Part shown: positions 1-12,100 of the stretch, in pieces | Numbering within the stretch: position 1 is the stretch's first letter | Layout of the letters: each line of letters starts with the position of its first letter | Source of the DNA: Oryzias latipes | Taxonomy: Eukaryota; Chordata; Actinopteri; Beloniformes; Adrianichthyidae | Reading direction: 5' to 3' | Length of the DNA stretch: 64,000 nucleotides | NCBI RefSeq assembly: GCF_002234675.1 | Contig: NC_019862.2 | Span: forward strand, 30,448,389 to 30,512,388 | Notes under the pieces: generated by a model | Told to the model about the DNA's origin: nothing | Database searches by the model: none | Seen by the model: only the letters and a program-made list of their open reading frames with translations | Position numbers and translations under genes: made by a program

Positions 1-290
1 CTACTTTTTTACTTGTCATTGTGATCTATGATGGGTTTTGTGTTAAGTGACTTAAGGAGATTTGCACTTTAGGGCTACCATGTCAGGTTTTTCTAAAGTA
101 CTTGCAAAGGTTATTTTCAGAGGACAGATCAGATTCTATTTCCTGACTCACAGAGAAAAAACTAAAAACGATTCAGTAAACTATATTTGCTGCAAATCCG
201 GAGCATCTTTCTGTGGAGGCAGTATGATGGTGTGGGGCTGCATCTCTGCCTTAACAAACACTGGACTTCACATCAAGATTTAGAGACAAA
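1..290 (+). mobile_element. Tc1/mariner transposase remnant
   Basis: A reading frame at about 62-283 ends in a stretch resembling the Tc1-family transposase block around GGSMMVWGCIS, which precedes the last catalytic residues in intact elements. The rest of the transposase and the terminal repeats are absent or decayed, so this is a dead fragment. The upstream part may lie beyond the window edge. Confidence 0.7.
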
Positions 291-621
291 GTTCAGCAAC
301 TTTTCCATTCCTCTACAGTTGTTGGCGATGACAGGATGAGGTCGGTCAGTCCACAGATGGGGAACATCAGGAGTCTGGAACCGCTTGGTTCCCCCCGTTG
401 ACTGCAAATGAGAACTGGACTGGACTGAACCGGTTTAATTCCGTCTCCAACGACATGAAGTCACATTTCTTTCATTATACGGATGCCGCCATGTTGGAGC
501 CAGACGTCTGCAATCAGTGATTGGTCCAAGTGAGTCTGAGTTTAACGTTTCTATGGTAACTCCCACCAATCAGCAGTGAGCTTGATGGAAGGCCACACCC
601 ACTAAAGGCGGAATACACCAA

Positions 622-1076
622 GGTTGTGTCCGAATTCCTTCACTACTCACTACATAGTGTACTACACAGTGTGTTCACCATTTTGCAGTGCTATCAGAAT
701 ATACAATTTCAAAATCCAGTGCCCTAGAAATTTCCTGCGAAAAACCAGTGTGGATTGATGCTCACTAGATTAGTGAATATAGACCACAATGCATTGCGTC
801 TGAACAATTTTTGTCAAATTTTTTTATTTAAATGTATTTTTAATAAACCATCAACGTTTTTATCATCAGAAGACAGTGGACTCATAAATGGTCATCACAA
901 AACGCTCATATCAATTAGATTTTAACTTTATGAAATCGATGAAATTTAAGAAAAATAATTTAAAAAGTAGTAAGCGTGGTGTGCAAATTGCTTTTTAAAA
1001 TTCAGGCCATTATATAGTCCTGCACTGTATAGTTTTCTAGGAGTTAGGGCTTAGGGTGGGAATTCGGACACAGCCC
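622..1076. mobile_element. Non-autonomous TIR DNA transposon (GTGTCCGAATTCC family)
   Basis: The left end reads GGTTGTGTCCGAATTCC and the right end, read in reverse, GGGCTGTGTCCGAATTCCC. These are near-perfect inverted repeats about 450 bases apart with no coding capacity inside. The AT-rich core and the TIRs are typical of a fish MITE. No clean target-site duplication was identified. Confidence 0.75.
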
Positions 1077-2035
1077 AAACCTGTTAAACGTTTTGAACGT
1101 TGGATGTGGGGGCCAGCAGGCTCCACCTACTTTTAATTGAAGCATCTGATTGGTCCGTTTATAACTTGAATAACTTGCAATAAAGAAAAAATATAATAAA
1201 AGAAATTTGAGGACAATCTAGAACTTGTTTTAAAAAAACGTATCAGATCAAAATTGTCAAAATTAACCAAAGATAAACATGTCATGGGACAGACTCACTT
1301 CAGTAAAAAAAAAACAAGCAAAAAATCATAAATGTTTGTTGTTGGGACAGGCCTGCATTACCATGTCGGCAAAAGAGCTTGAAGATACTCTGATGTGAAG
1401 TAAATTACACGCAAATGTGTGCATATTTTGAAATGACACTATAAAAATTAATTTAGCAGCCAGAGAGAAGGTTCCACAAAGTTTTAATCAAAGTACTTCA
1501 CAGTCCATTACAGATAATTCTCAGCAGTTATCACAGATTAAAACCCGCACAGACCACAACGAGAAGAACTGCAAGCAGAAACCGGCAGCCGTGGTTTCTC
1601 TACGCACGAAGGAGAGGATCAAAGAGTCAAGTTACCAGGTTGGCGTTTTTCATCATCATCATCATCAAAAACAGGAGGAACAACAGCAAACATTTACAGA
1701 GTTATCAAGAGGTTGGAAAATAAAATACAATATTCAACTGAACAGCTCTCCTGCCCTCACACACGTCCGTCATGTTTCTTTTTTTCCATTCAAAACCATT
1801 CAAAGCCCGATAGCCAAACAGCCAATGACACCAGAGCGGGTTTTCACGTCACCACCAGCCTGGATGCTGACGCGGTTCCTCAGCAGGTTCACAAACTCCA
1901 CGAGTTCTCCAAGTCTGGATGGATGATGTGGATGAACACAGCATCAGCCATTGCATGAATGATGCTGGGGAAGGAGTCTCTGTCCCACTTTTGTCAGCAA
2001 CACCCAAATGAAGGGTCACTGACCTAAGTCTGGAT
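1077..2035. other. No gene recognised
   Basis: AT-rich sequence with a short run of CAT repeats near 1650. The overlapping short ORFs at 1591-1958 resemble nothing known and show no splice context. I see nothing functional here. Confidence 0.5.
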
Positions 2036-2175
2036 CTCCCTGTGCCGGTCCCCAGCCCGGATCAAATACAGGTTTGTGTCAGGAAGGGCGTCCGGCACAA
2101 AGATCTTGGCCAGACCGCCTGTGCGAATCGGTGAAAGCTGATTTGCTGCGGCGACCCCTGACGGTATGTGCCAAA
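2036..2175 (+). mobile_element. LINE/SINE 3'-end fragment
   Basis: The run containing GTGTCAGGAAGGGCGTCCGG, followed by GCTGCGGCGACCCCTGACGG, is a widespread fish retrotransposon 3'-tail motif (recognised from memory; the exact family was not checked). It is short and carries no ORF. Confidence 0.6.
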
Positions 2176-4212
2176 TGGTAAACAACAAATAATTTGCTTC
2201 TCAACCAGAAATAAACAGATGTGAGAAAAAATCAATTTATCCTCAGAAGAAAATCTAAATTTCTGCAAATGCATTCATTTGAGACGCAGTTCAGATGCTC
2301 AGAATTTAGTTTGCTGTTTCAAAAATATCACAGAAACAAGACGACCAGCATTTTGGCAATAAAGATATCATTTAAGACAGTGAAAGAAAAGCCTCGGACT
2401 ACCCAGAATGCATCACCTGAAACATCTAGATGACATATTTAAGGGGTTCCTGGGGCCCAAATGAATTATTTTCACATATTAATAATATGTAAACCACCTC
2501 AAATTAATAAAAAAAAAGAAGAAAGAAACGTAAAAAAAATGTACAAAACATGATCGTTTGTTGATTTTTTTCCCCCAGTTTTTCAATTTATTTTTCTATC
2601 TGTTGTTGTAGATTAGATGTTTTATCTGAAGGGGCCAATCCTCCTTTAAATGCAATGGTTTAAATGAATCAATAAGATTCTGCATTATTCAGAATCTTCA
2701 GGATCTACAGGGAACCCCACCTGCAGAGCTGCAACCGAGGCCACATCCTCCAGGTGAGGGAGACCCTCACCCAAAATCTGACCCGACACCCACAACATCC
2801 GGCTTGCTTACATTTTTCCCAAAACTGTTCTAAGCTGCAAAGGTTTCTCTGATGTTTCCAACCAAAAGTGGAGAAAAATAAAAGCATCAACTGTTCCTTC
2901 ACTTCCATCTTGTCTTTTTTCCTTTTTTTAAAATTATTTTTTGCTTCAAAAAAAAAAAGCAGGAGCTGAACTTTCACTCATCGGTGTTTCTCACTCACAG
3001 GTGCATAAATAACCGTCATTGAAAAATATAAAAACAGTACAAATCCAACAGATGTGTAGAGAGTCTTTTAAAAAACCAACACTCGTCCTGATCCGTTTTG
3101 CACATATAAAATCTCTGGACACAATCATGCTGATCAGAAAGTCTCACACTTTAAGGCTTTGGGGTTTGGTGAAGCTTTGAGCGTGTCATGCAAACATCAG
3201 TGACACGTTCCAGCCACGCAGCTGGAACTCACTGCAGCAGGAATCTCCTCAAACGGCACGTTGAACAGAGTTACATGCACACGGTTGCATCTACCACCAA
3301 CACAGTGACTAAGGCTGAAGCGTGGTTGCATATTGACGACTGAACTCTTTTAAAAACGCGCTTCTGTTACATCATGTCCTGCTGCCAGCAGACACACAAA
3401 CTAAAATGGGTTTTATGGGACTCTTTCTCATAAATACCAGAACTTTAGGTCCAAAACGGCTTTATTGTTGCAGGTATTGTCGTCCTGCAGCTAAATCTAA
3501 CCCGCCCGGCAGCAGACTGACAACAGCTGGGCACGGATCAGACGCACAAGATGGAATCAAGTTGCCCAAACCTGGAGGAAGCAAGTCTGCAGCCGGAACG
3601 TCCGCGCGGCTCACAGCAGTTCATCAAGCAGGATGAGCTTTCCATTTGACACTTCCTCGTCACCAGAGTCACTTTCTCATCCTTTAAACTCTGAACTCGT
3701 TTCAAATCTTTTGTTTAAACGCCTGAACTGTGTTCTCATCGTGCTGTCAGACTTTTTTTTAGCTAAAAAAATAGTTCTAATCGTTCAAAAGTTTCGTTTT
3801 CTTTAATGTTGCACTAAAATCACAGGGGGAAAAAGTTATTTTGTGTCGGTCAGAAAGTTTTGAAATGATGGAAGTCACTGCAGTCTGAAGGTGGAAATCA
3901 GGTGTTTAGCTACACATTTGGGTTTGCTAGCATCCAAGCTATGCATGTAAACTACAAGCAGCTTAAAGTTGAGTCGGCAGAAGATTTTTTTATCCATTCG
4001 TTCATCCTCATGACTGAAGACCCTCTAGAAACCTCGATGACCTCTAGAGTCTAAGGTTCTTGCAGAGAAAACAGTTTCTGCTGCAGATGAAGGAACAATA
4101 AAGATTTCAAATCAGTTCATTTTATACTTTTGCAGATTTGTGCTTTTTCTTGTTTTGTTTTAAAGTTGTCCTGTTTTTTTTCTAAGGTGCTTACGACAAG
4201 TACTGTTTAACT
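2176..4212. other. No gene recognised
   Basis: AT-rich intergenic DNA with poly-A/T runs (for example near 2500 and 2930). The ORFs at 2705-2977 and 3406-3636 are short, composition-driven and unlike known proteins. Confidence 0.5.
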
Positions 4213-4742
4213 TAAAGACCCACTCCGATGAACATTGTGTTTTTTAACATGTTCGTGTGGCATTTTCCTAATGATGGAGGAAGAACATAATAAAAGAGTA
4301 TTAATTTATTCAAATTGTTGTGAAAGAGGAGCAGATGAACAAATATACAGTTTGAAGAAGGTTTATTTGTGACATAGAAAATGTGCTGTGTGGGCTACAT
4401 GATCCTTGCTCTGCTCCATTCTGATCATCCACCTGCAGACCGATAGATCCATGATCGTCTTTGTTTTCCCGGTCTGAGCTAAAATCTGGATCAGAACTGG
4501 ACGGGTGGGTAAATCTGATATGCTGGCATTTTTGTTGCTCAGGAAATGTTAGGCTGGCGTTGTGAGGGGCTGTAAAATAGATTGAGAAAGTGTTAACAGA
4601 TGGATGATGGGAAGAGGGGTCGGGCTTACTACTCGCTAATGGTCCCGCCCACAACTCAGACTAAAAACATTAGAATAATAGTTAAATGACCTCCAGGGAC
4701 GCTTTGAAAACAGATCAAAAGAGGATCGGAGTGGGACTTTAA
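4213..4742 (+). repeat. Dispersed TIR repeat, family A, copy 1
   Basis: Begins TTAAAGACCCACTCCGATG and ends GATCGGAGTGGGACTTTAA, so the ends are inverted repeats. This is the best-preserved full-length copy (about 530 bases) of a family seen eight times in the window. It has no coding capacity. Confidence 0.85.
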
Positions 4743-5647
4743 TGTTACTGCTTGAAGAAAAGCAATACAAAGCCTTTTTTTTTTAATAAGTGACATAAAA
4801 AGGTTACATTTAACTTTAACAACGATATTGCTTATAAACCAAAGTCGCCCGTATTTTAATTTCTGCCTTTCCAAAACTTCACCAAAATAATAAAAGCTGC
4901 CAAATTTTGGAGGAAAGATGCCAGAGAGGGACAGAAAAGTGATGTCTATTGTTCCAGAAAAGATCTTCTCAGTTCTCCAGTTTAACCTTTGAACTGGTAA
5001 ATGTGGATCACTGATCATAAGAATCTTTGATTTTTGGTGAGCTCAGAGTTTTGGGCCTGTAAAGCTGACAGCTGCTGGGCAGCGTCGAGTCATTAAGCCG
5101 CGTTTACATTGGCAGTCACGCTGCTTACTTAATCATAGCGTATTTCTATTTTTGATGTGCATATTAAATCGTGCAGATCAAAGCCTCATTTGCACATCAG
5201 GGCCTCTTCAGGGCACGCGCAAGCGTCTGGGTGAGGCTGGCGGTGCAGCTGATCCACCGCGGCCATGCGCTCCAGCGGCATTTCAATAAGCAGATCCCGC
5301 TGCGCGCGACGAGCACGCGCCGGCCGGCCGACCGACCGACCGCCTGGGAGGGACGCCGAACCTTAGAACCGGATCTGGCTCGAAAAGTGCGTGTTCGGGT
5401 TGAAATGCTGTCATGTGTGAGTGGATGTGCGCGCTCAAAGGTTTGACAGATGGATGAAGGGGCTGGGACGGCCCTGACCAGCATGAGACCTCCTCTGCGT
5501 GAAGGAGGCTACTCTTCTTATGAGATTGAGTCTTTTTTTTTTCTTTCTGACATCCTTACACTTTTGGGGAACATTTTCGGCTTTAGGTTGAATAAACCGC
5601 TTAGAAACATGCGCAACTTGCTGTGTTGGACTTTCATGCTCTCCTCC
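4743..5647. other. c2cd4c downstream flank / probable 3' UTR
   Basis: This lies directly past the c2cd4c stop on the minus strand. It turns GC-rich between 5200 and 5470, with a short (GACC)n tract near 5330. The ORFs on both strands at 5171-5484 follow that GC bias and match nothing. No polyadenylation site could be fixed. Confidence 0.4.
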
Positions 5648-6898
5648 TCAGAGCCCTGAGAGCAGCTTTGTCAGAGGCACCTCCCTCTCCCCCAGCAGCG
5701 TGTCCCTCTTCAGGCTGGTGCCTTTGTTCACCACTTTGAACTTGACCGAGAGGCTCTTCACCTGGGTGGAGCTGATGGAGTCAAAGAAGAAGTCCTCGTT
5801 GAAGACGGGGTTGCGGCTGTTCTTGATGATGTTGCTCCTCTGCTTCTGCAGCTTCCCGGGGTTCAGGTACACGGACACGCAGCAGTGGATGCTCTTGATG
5901 TCCACGTGCTTGTCGTACAGGCTCTCGGCCGCCAGCGCGCGGATGAGCAGGCGGGAGGTGCTGGAGTCGTAGTTGGCGCAGATCCTCAGCGACCCCCCCT
6001 TGTGCAGGTTGATGGTGTGCTCCCGCTGGAGGCCGTGGTCGGGCGCCGCCGCCCCTCCGTGGAGGGAGGGCACGTGCAGCCGCCGCTGGACGTTCGGGCT
6101 GGGCTCGGCGGAGCTGCACTCGTCGGTGGACAGGGAGCTGTGGCGCGCTAAGGTGCGCTTGGCTTTCACCACTTTGGCCTGCGTCTCGTGCGTAAAGATC
6201 TTGAGCAAGGACGCGGAGCGCGAGAGCAGCGGGGAGCTGAAGGGGGAGGACTCCGCTGAGGAGCAGGTGTCACTCTCCCCTCCGCTGAAATACCTGTAGG
6301 GGTTCATGTGGGAGGTGTTCAGGTCTGCGGGGTTCAGATGGTTCCCCGCGTCGCCGCTTTTGCCCGCAGCCTTCCTCTGCGCGTTTGGGGAGGTGATGGG
6401 ACTGGTGAGCTCGCAGTGGAACAGAGACTCTTTACGGCGGGTGTGGGGGCTCTCTTTCAGGGTCGCAAAGCCATAAGAGGTCTGCGTCTTGGGGACGTAC
6501 GGCAGAGACATGGCCGTCTGAGACTGGGGGTCCGCGTTGGTGTCTCCAGCTACAACATCATCTGCGCTCTCAATCTGGATGATGTGGCGGTTTGCTGCTC
6601 TTAACAAGTTCTTTGTGTCTCCTGCGATCTTAGCCACAAAGCGGGGGCTCCTCGGGCTGCTGATCTTCCTCCCACCCGCAATGGTTTGCTCTGACGTGGA
6701 CGGCTGCAGTCCCTCTTTGGACTTGGGGGGCTCGGGCTCAGGGGGGCAGCTGACCAGCTTTGGAGGAATGAAAAAGTCCGGGATCTTGTCAGGAGTGAGC
6801 ACGTTGCTGTAGGGGGCTGCGCCTTTCTTGTCCCCGGCTTCCCCCTGTCGCATCACGCCGGTCTCCACTGACCCGCGGATCTTATCCAGGACCCACAT
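5648..6898 (-). CDS. c2cd4c: C2 calcium-dependent domain-containing protein 4C
   Basis: This intact 416-aa single-exon reading frame closely follows vertebrate C2CD4C along its length. The N-terminus has MWVLDKIRG, then YSNVLTPDKIPDFFIPPKL and the block RFVAKIAGDTKNLL. The middle has AMSLPYVPKTQTSYGFA and RYFSGGESDTCSSAESSPF. The C2 domain is at about residues 301-416. The ATG at 6898 was chosen because it aligns with the family start and sits 27 bases after a good acceptor (TTCCAG, exon from 6925), implying a non-coding 5' exon. The frame is open further upstream, but that part is intron-like. In the C2 domain the usual loop-1 Asp-rich SDPYV stretch is replaced by SIHCCV, so classical calcium binding is doubtful. 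C2CD4 relatives are linked to endothelial and islet biology; the C member's role is poorly defined. Confidence 0.93.
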   Translation of the reverse strand: MWVLDKIRGSVETGVMRQGEAGDKKGAAPYSNVLTPDKIPDFFIPPKLVSCPPEPEPPKSKEGLQPSTSEQTIAGGRKISSPRSPRFVAKIAGDTKNLLRAANRHIIQIESADDVVAGDTNADPQSQTAMSLPYVPKTQTSYGFATLKESPHTRRKESLFHCELTSPITSPNAQRKAAGKSGDAGNHLNPADLNTSHMNPYRYFSGGESDTCSSAESSPFSSPLLSRSASLLKIFTHETQAKVVKAKRTLARHSSLSTDECSSAEPSPNVQRRLHVPSLHGGAAAPDHGLQREHTINLHKGGSLRICANYDSSTSRLLIRALAAESLYDKHVDIKSIHCCVSVYLNPGKLQKQRSNIIKNSRNPVFNEDFFFDSISSTQVKSLSVKFKVVNKGTSLKRDTLLGEREVPLTKLLSGL

Positions 6899-7607
6899 GG
6901 TTCGGTTCGGTTTGGTCAGGTGCGTCTGGAAGGAGCAGCAAACACGGAGGAAGGGATAAATGGTCAGACGCAAACCTTCCAACAGGAGAGAACCCCGCAA
7001 ATGCTGACACACAAAAAAGTGTGAAGCAAAGTGGGAAAAATCACAACAAACGGGAAAAACACAAACATTAAACACGAATGTGAAGCTGCCCCTAACGAAG
7101 CCGAATCCATCAGAGTGAAAGAAGTTTCAGCTTCAGCAAGATCAATTTCTCTGATGAAACGTCACAAAATCCACCAAAAACGCATCAAATCTTCAATTGA
7201 TGCGTTTGGAAATCTCGTTTCTCCTTTACTGTGCAGAGCGTTCTTCAATAAGTGGCTTCAGGTTAAAAAAACAATAAAACGAACGTTTTTAATTGATATT
7301 CTTGGTTGGTTTAATGATCTTTGATATGAATCTCCCAAAACAGCAGTTTTCTCTCTGCAGAACCTCGATTGTTGCTCTCAGGCACGGCGGAGACAAAAGT
7401 GGCTTTATGCCTTTCTTAATTCTATTTGCTTTAATCTGAAACGAATTATTGTTCTTTAGTAAGTCAGTAGGTTCACCTTCGTCTTCCAGAAAGTTACAAA
7501 CCAAGATGCGTTCAACAGGTGCCAGTAGGCTTCCAGTTTGCGCCCGAGTTTCCTCCCCAGAACCAGAACCTGCGTGTCTGGCAGCCTAATGGAGAAAGGT
7601 ACTCACA
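6899..7607 (-). other. c2cd4c: c2cd4c 5' UTR start and inferred 5' intron
   Basis: On the minus strand a pyrimidine-rich acceptor ends at 6926, and a strong donor (GTGAGT) starts at 7606. An intron of about 680 bases between them would join a GC-rich upstream exon to the coding exon. This is inferred from splice motifs only. No other gene is seen in the stretch. Confidence 0.45.
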
Positions 7608-7654
7608 CAGGTGGAAAGGAGGAGGTGTTCTCTTTAGCTTTGCATTTGCTCCTT

Positions 7655-7699
<45 letters not shown>
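7655..7699. repeat. (CAG)15 trinucleotide tract
   Basis: Fifteen uninterrupted CAG units on the plus strand (CTG on the minus strand). If the inferred c2cd4c 5' exon is real, the transcript carries a CUG tract in its 5' UTR. It encodes polyGln, polySer or polyAla in the plus frames and polyCys in one minus frame. None of these frames looks like a real protein. Confidence 0.97.
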
Positions 7700-7700
<1 letters not shown>

Positions 7701-8532
7701 TGCCCTCCGCCTCCTCCAGCTCCTCCTCGGATGTGTCCGTGCGCTCCGCGGCGCCGCTGCTCTGCGCATCAGACGCTCTCCGCTCCGGAGCTCCAGTCGT
7801 GCGTTTTATCGACGGCGCACAGCTGCAGCTGACCAATAAGATCAAACTCCGCCATCCCCGTCTGGCAGCAGGAGCCGCTGCTCCAAACGCGGCCGCTGCA
7901 GCTGAAGTTGCGACGGTTCAAACGGAGTTTCCGCCTTTGCGTAAAAGTCCTCTCCTTCACGCTTTTTTCAAACAAATAAATGAATCAAAGCTGATTTCTC
8001 TCTTGGGAAATAAGGCAGTTAATCAAAACAGAGGTTACAGACTTTGCTTTTTAAAACACGGATGCTCCTCTGAGCCGAAAGACAAAGTCAGCTGATTTGG
8101 ATCAGCAACGCGCAGCAGATCATCAGTCAGACCAACCCGCGTCGCTCATGTGTGACTTTTCCACAGAATTCGTCCTCTCTTTCTTTCTTTCTTTGTTCCT
8201 CCTCTTTTACATCTTTCTGCGGGTTTAAACCGGCTGATCGGTTTCCCTGGAAACTTTGCTATGGCAACGAATACATCTGTCTAAAATAGGATGGGCACAT
8301 GACTCCATTGATCTGCAGGACGAGGAGAAGAAAAAAAAAACAATTTGCCCTGATTCAAGACTTAAGAGCTCAAGCTGTGAATGGAGAGCTTTCATCTCAA
8401 CATGTCAATTATTATTTCATGTAGCACATTTTAAAGAGATGGAGGAGTTTTAACGTGATCTGTTTATGATAGTTTCAGCTCCAGAGAGATTCACAACAAA
8501 TATGGATATTTTTCTTGGCCAATCTCAACAGG
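7700..8532. promoter_or_regulatory. GC-rich upstream region, probable c2cd4c promoter side
   Basis: GC-rich, CpG-containing sequence to about 7930, followed by AT-rich DNA. Its position upstream of c2cd4c suggests a promoter or first exon. No TATA box or start site was assigned. The plus-strand ORF 7538-8095 is considered spurious. Confidence 0.35.
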
Positions 8533-9050
8533 TTAAAGGCCCACTCCAATGAAATTATGTTTTTGGCGTTTTTAACATCTTCTTGTGGCTTTTTCCCCCC
8601 TGATGATAGAAGACATACATAAAGAAAAGTAAGCTTAAAATTACATTTCTGAGTATTTCTTAATCAGGAGCAGACGAAAGAAAACGGTTTATAAAGATCG
8701 CAGTTGCTGCGTACAAATTTCAGTCGGCGAGCTACAAGCTCCCTGCTCCGCTCCATTCTGATGCATCCACGTGCAGACAAAGAGTGATGATACACGTTGG
8801 GGTTGTGAGGGGCTGTAAGCTAGAAGGAGTATGTGTAAACAGATGGATGATGGGAAATGAGGGCAGGCTTACTCTGTGCCAACAAACTCAGAGGGGAATT
8901 TCTAATTATCTCCTGCCGCTCTGCAGGAACTATGTTCTAGAAAACGACACAGATTTTTGGATTTTGGCTAAAAAAATAGCATAGTCATACTTATCAGACC
9001 ACTGGGAAGGCTTTGAAAATAGATCAGAAAAATGACGGGAGTGGGACTTT
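8533..9050 (+). repeat. Dispersed TIR repeat, family A, copy 2
   Basis: Starts TTAAAGGCCCACTCCAATG and ends GGGAGTGGGACTTT. It shares the internal GAGCAGACGAAAG and GCTCCGCTCCATTCTGAT blocks with copy 1. Its right flank (9051-9139) is also present next to copy 3 near 18.3 kb. Confidence 0.8.
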
Positions 9051-9139
9051 TCAGGAGTTTTCAGACAAATACGACAGTCTAACATGTTTTAAGGAGCTTG
9101 ATGAGTTTAAGTGCTCTCCATGTATGTTGGTTTCAGTCC
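9051..9139 (+). repeat. Segment repeated in inverted orientation at 18.28-18.36 kb
   Basis: The 88 bases from AGGAGTTTTCAGACAAATAC to GTTGGTTTCAGTC reappear, reverse-complemented with a few mismatches, at 18284-18362. In both places the segment abuts the same end of a family A repeat. Confidence 0.8.
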
Positions 9140-12100
9140 TTTCTGTTTACGTGTTCATAATATGTAGATGGAAAAGATCGTGTTTGCCTTTTTGTGTTGA
9201 GAGGTGGGATAAAAACCAACGATGAACGGTACAGTTCCAGATCTAAGACCACGTTCATCCTCCCATGTTTACTTGGCACCTTTTCAAGTTTGACGCGGTG
9301 AATGGAAAAGACTCCTCACAACGTAGAGACAATGATTACAGTTACTTCAGTTATTTAGCACGAATTAATGCCACAATGAAAAACAAGATTTCTTTTCAAA
9401 TGTCTTGTTCATAAGGTTTTTCTTTTACAACTTCTGTGCTTTCAAAGTCCAAACTGAAACTTTAAACAATCTCACTTAAAAACTGTTCATCCATTGATCT
9501 AAAACTGGACGTTTCGTCACCACGCCCACAGAAGGATCAAGCAGAAGTGAGCGTTGCATCAGTGGGAGCAGAACTCCAGGTTCCTGCGACTCACAGCTTC
9601 CTAATGAGATCGATTCCCAGGCTTCAGAGAACCTTCTGAGAAAAGGTTAATGTGTCTGTCCTGCTCCCATTAGGGGGGAAGCGCTACATCTCTGTCCGCT
9701 CGGAAGCGTCTGAACAGTCAGCCAACATGAACCGACTTCTTCTCTGACAGAGGTTGCTCCGGTCGCGTGGCCCCCCTCGGCGGCAGAAGCGTGAGGCCCG
9801 GTTGGATTATCACATGAAGGTGGAGGATTCCAGGAAGACAGGAAGGAGGAGGAGGAGACAAAGCTGTGGAGGAGCTCCAGGTTTCTTCAGCTCCGTTCCA
9901 GTCTGCTGGTCAGCAACAAAGTTGGGGGTGTTGTGTCTCTTTTTTGTGTCAGCCAACCACTTTCCACCCTTCAACCTTCGTTGCCTTGGATACCTTGTGG
10001 GGTCCAGATGGGAGTGGGGTCATCTGGACCCCACTCCCATCTGGGGTGGCTTCCCCCACCTCATTTTTGTTCCCTTCACCTTTCTGTTTTTGCGGGGGCC
10101 AAATTTCTCACCATGGGGCTGGAGATCTCTGCAGGTGGAGTGAAGGGCCGCCGTGACACACGTGGCTCGCGATCACAGACCGAGCACCCCCCCCCAGGGA
10201 GATGGATGCGGCCTGAAACATCTGTCTTCAGTCCAGCTGCTGGTCTGTGAACTGGATTTGAAAGCAGAGCGTTTTCCGCTCTGAGCACAGCACCAGCGAA
10301 GCCGCAGAGGGAGAAGCAATTCCGCAAATGCCAGCAGCGCCATTGGAGAGGCTGGCTCTTAGTTTCTGCTTCCCTGAACTGGCATTTGGAGCGGACACAC
10401 GCGGGGCAAAAGGTCAGCCCTGTCACCGCAGGACGCAAATTTGATGGACTCCACAGAAAAGGTGGGCTAATCCTGTGAGGCCGCTGGGACGGCAGCTTAT
10501 TGGAGGAGGAACAGGAGGCTGCTTGGTGCTTTCAAAGTCTGCCCGAAGCACCAAAATAGAAGATTTTGTTGGATGAAACCGTCTTTGTGGCAGATTGCAG
10601 ATTAATGACTTTCATTTTGGAACCGCCACAGATGGTGTCAAGAGAAATAAGAATATGGAGATAATGACATAACCAAGTTTCAGCAGCTCGGGACAAACTG
10701 GCCGTTCATCCAAAGAGCTTTGGGTTGACACGTTATTGGACGGTTGTTCATAAAGTCCATATTCATCCCATCTCAGCCTTCCAGAGAAAAGATGGAAGCC
10801 AACAAAATAGGAAAAACTGTAGTTGAAAGCAGAAAAAACAAAACGAGAACAAATTTATATTTTGCAAACAGTAAATTAAAAAGAACATTTTTTAGAAAAT
10901 CTGACATTTTTTGTTGGCTCAATTGAGGAAAAAGAAATTCAGAATAAGAACAAACTATTGCTGCCCCCTAGAGGCCACAAATATTAATACAATGCTTTTA
11001 TTTTGTAGAAAAAAAAAGGAAATGCTGCAAGAGAACCAAACAGGTTAAAATAAAAGTAGTATGAAGGCGTATTAAAGTATCTTAAAAACTGAATAAATAA
11101 CTAAAATAATAAACTAAACATTTGGTGAGAAAAGTGATTTTATAATAAACGCTTCCTAAAAAAACATCAAAAGGGCTTATCATTTGTTGCTGAATTGAGG
11201 TTTGCTTACAACCATATGGTTTCAGTAAAGAAAAGAAACACGTCATTGAGGGGCAATATTAGTTTTTGGGGTATTTGATTATGCCTTCTACCAAAAAATT
11301 TAAAAAAATTTCTTACCTCTGTTTTCCTGCCGTTTAGTGCAGCTGAAAGAGAAAAATAACACGTCGCATCAAACATTTATGGGCTTTATTGGGTACACAA
11401 TCAACAAGCAGTTAGACATTCCTAAACGTAACTGAAATGTGTGAAAGCTGGACTAAGAAGGGGTTTAAGAAGATGTTATTTCTAGAAAAAGCATCAGTGA
11501 TGTGACGATTCTGCAAAAATAAAAGCCCCTTTTAATCACATTTTACCTTCAAGTCTTATAAAAAATAAAAGTTCCTAAACCGACGTTCATCTTAAACAAC
11601 TCTTCATCCCATCAAACTAAAAAGCAGACATTTGATTTGGCTACTTTAAAGGGAAAAGATGGTTTAAACGTCACAAAAGCTATAATCTGTAATGTACACA
11701 AAACTCAAAGCTGCTTCCATATAACTTATGTTAAAGTAGCAGTCGTCAGTGTGTGAATGTGTGTGAATGTGTGTGCGACTACACAATTTACCAAAGAAAA
11801 GATCAAACTTGAAATCTGTCAAAGCAACGGGAAACTTTACAAACCTGTTTCATCAGAGATTCAGATCTCCATGAGGGAAGAAGGAAACATTCAGAGATCT
11901 GCTCCCAGAGGCTCAGCGGTGAAACCTGAAGACCGGAAAGCTTCAGAAAATCCTCTCCGTCTCCACCGCCCTCAGGGCGAGCGCAGGTCCGCGTCTCATC
12001 GCCACTTTCAGGACTCCAAATGCATTTCTGAGCAGCACCGCAGAGAGGAAAGTCTTACCTGTCTAACCGTCTTCTCGTGTTAGCGTCTGCGGCAGAGCCC

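Noticed and set aside
7538-8095. 185-codon plus-strand frame with a polyGln run
   Set aside because: It is created by the CAG tract and GC-rich DNA. The same tract is open in several frames on both strands, and nothing outside the run resembles a protein.
9754-10250. Three overlapping plus-strand frames of 96-129 codons
   Set aside because: They run through the 18-bp hairpin and have no family resemblance or splice context.
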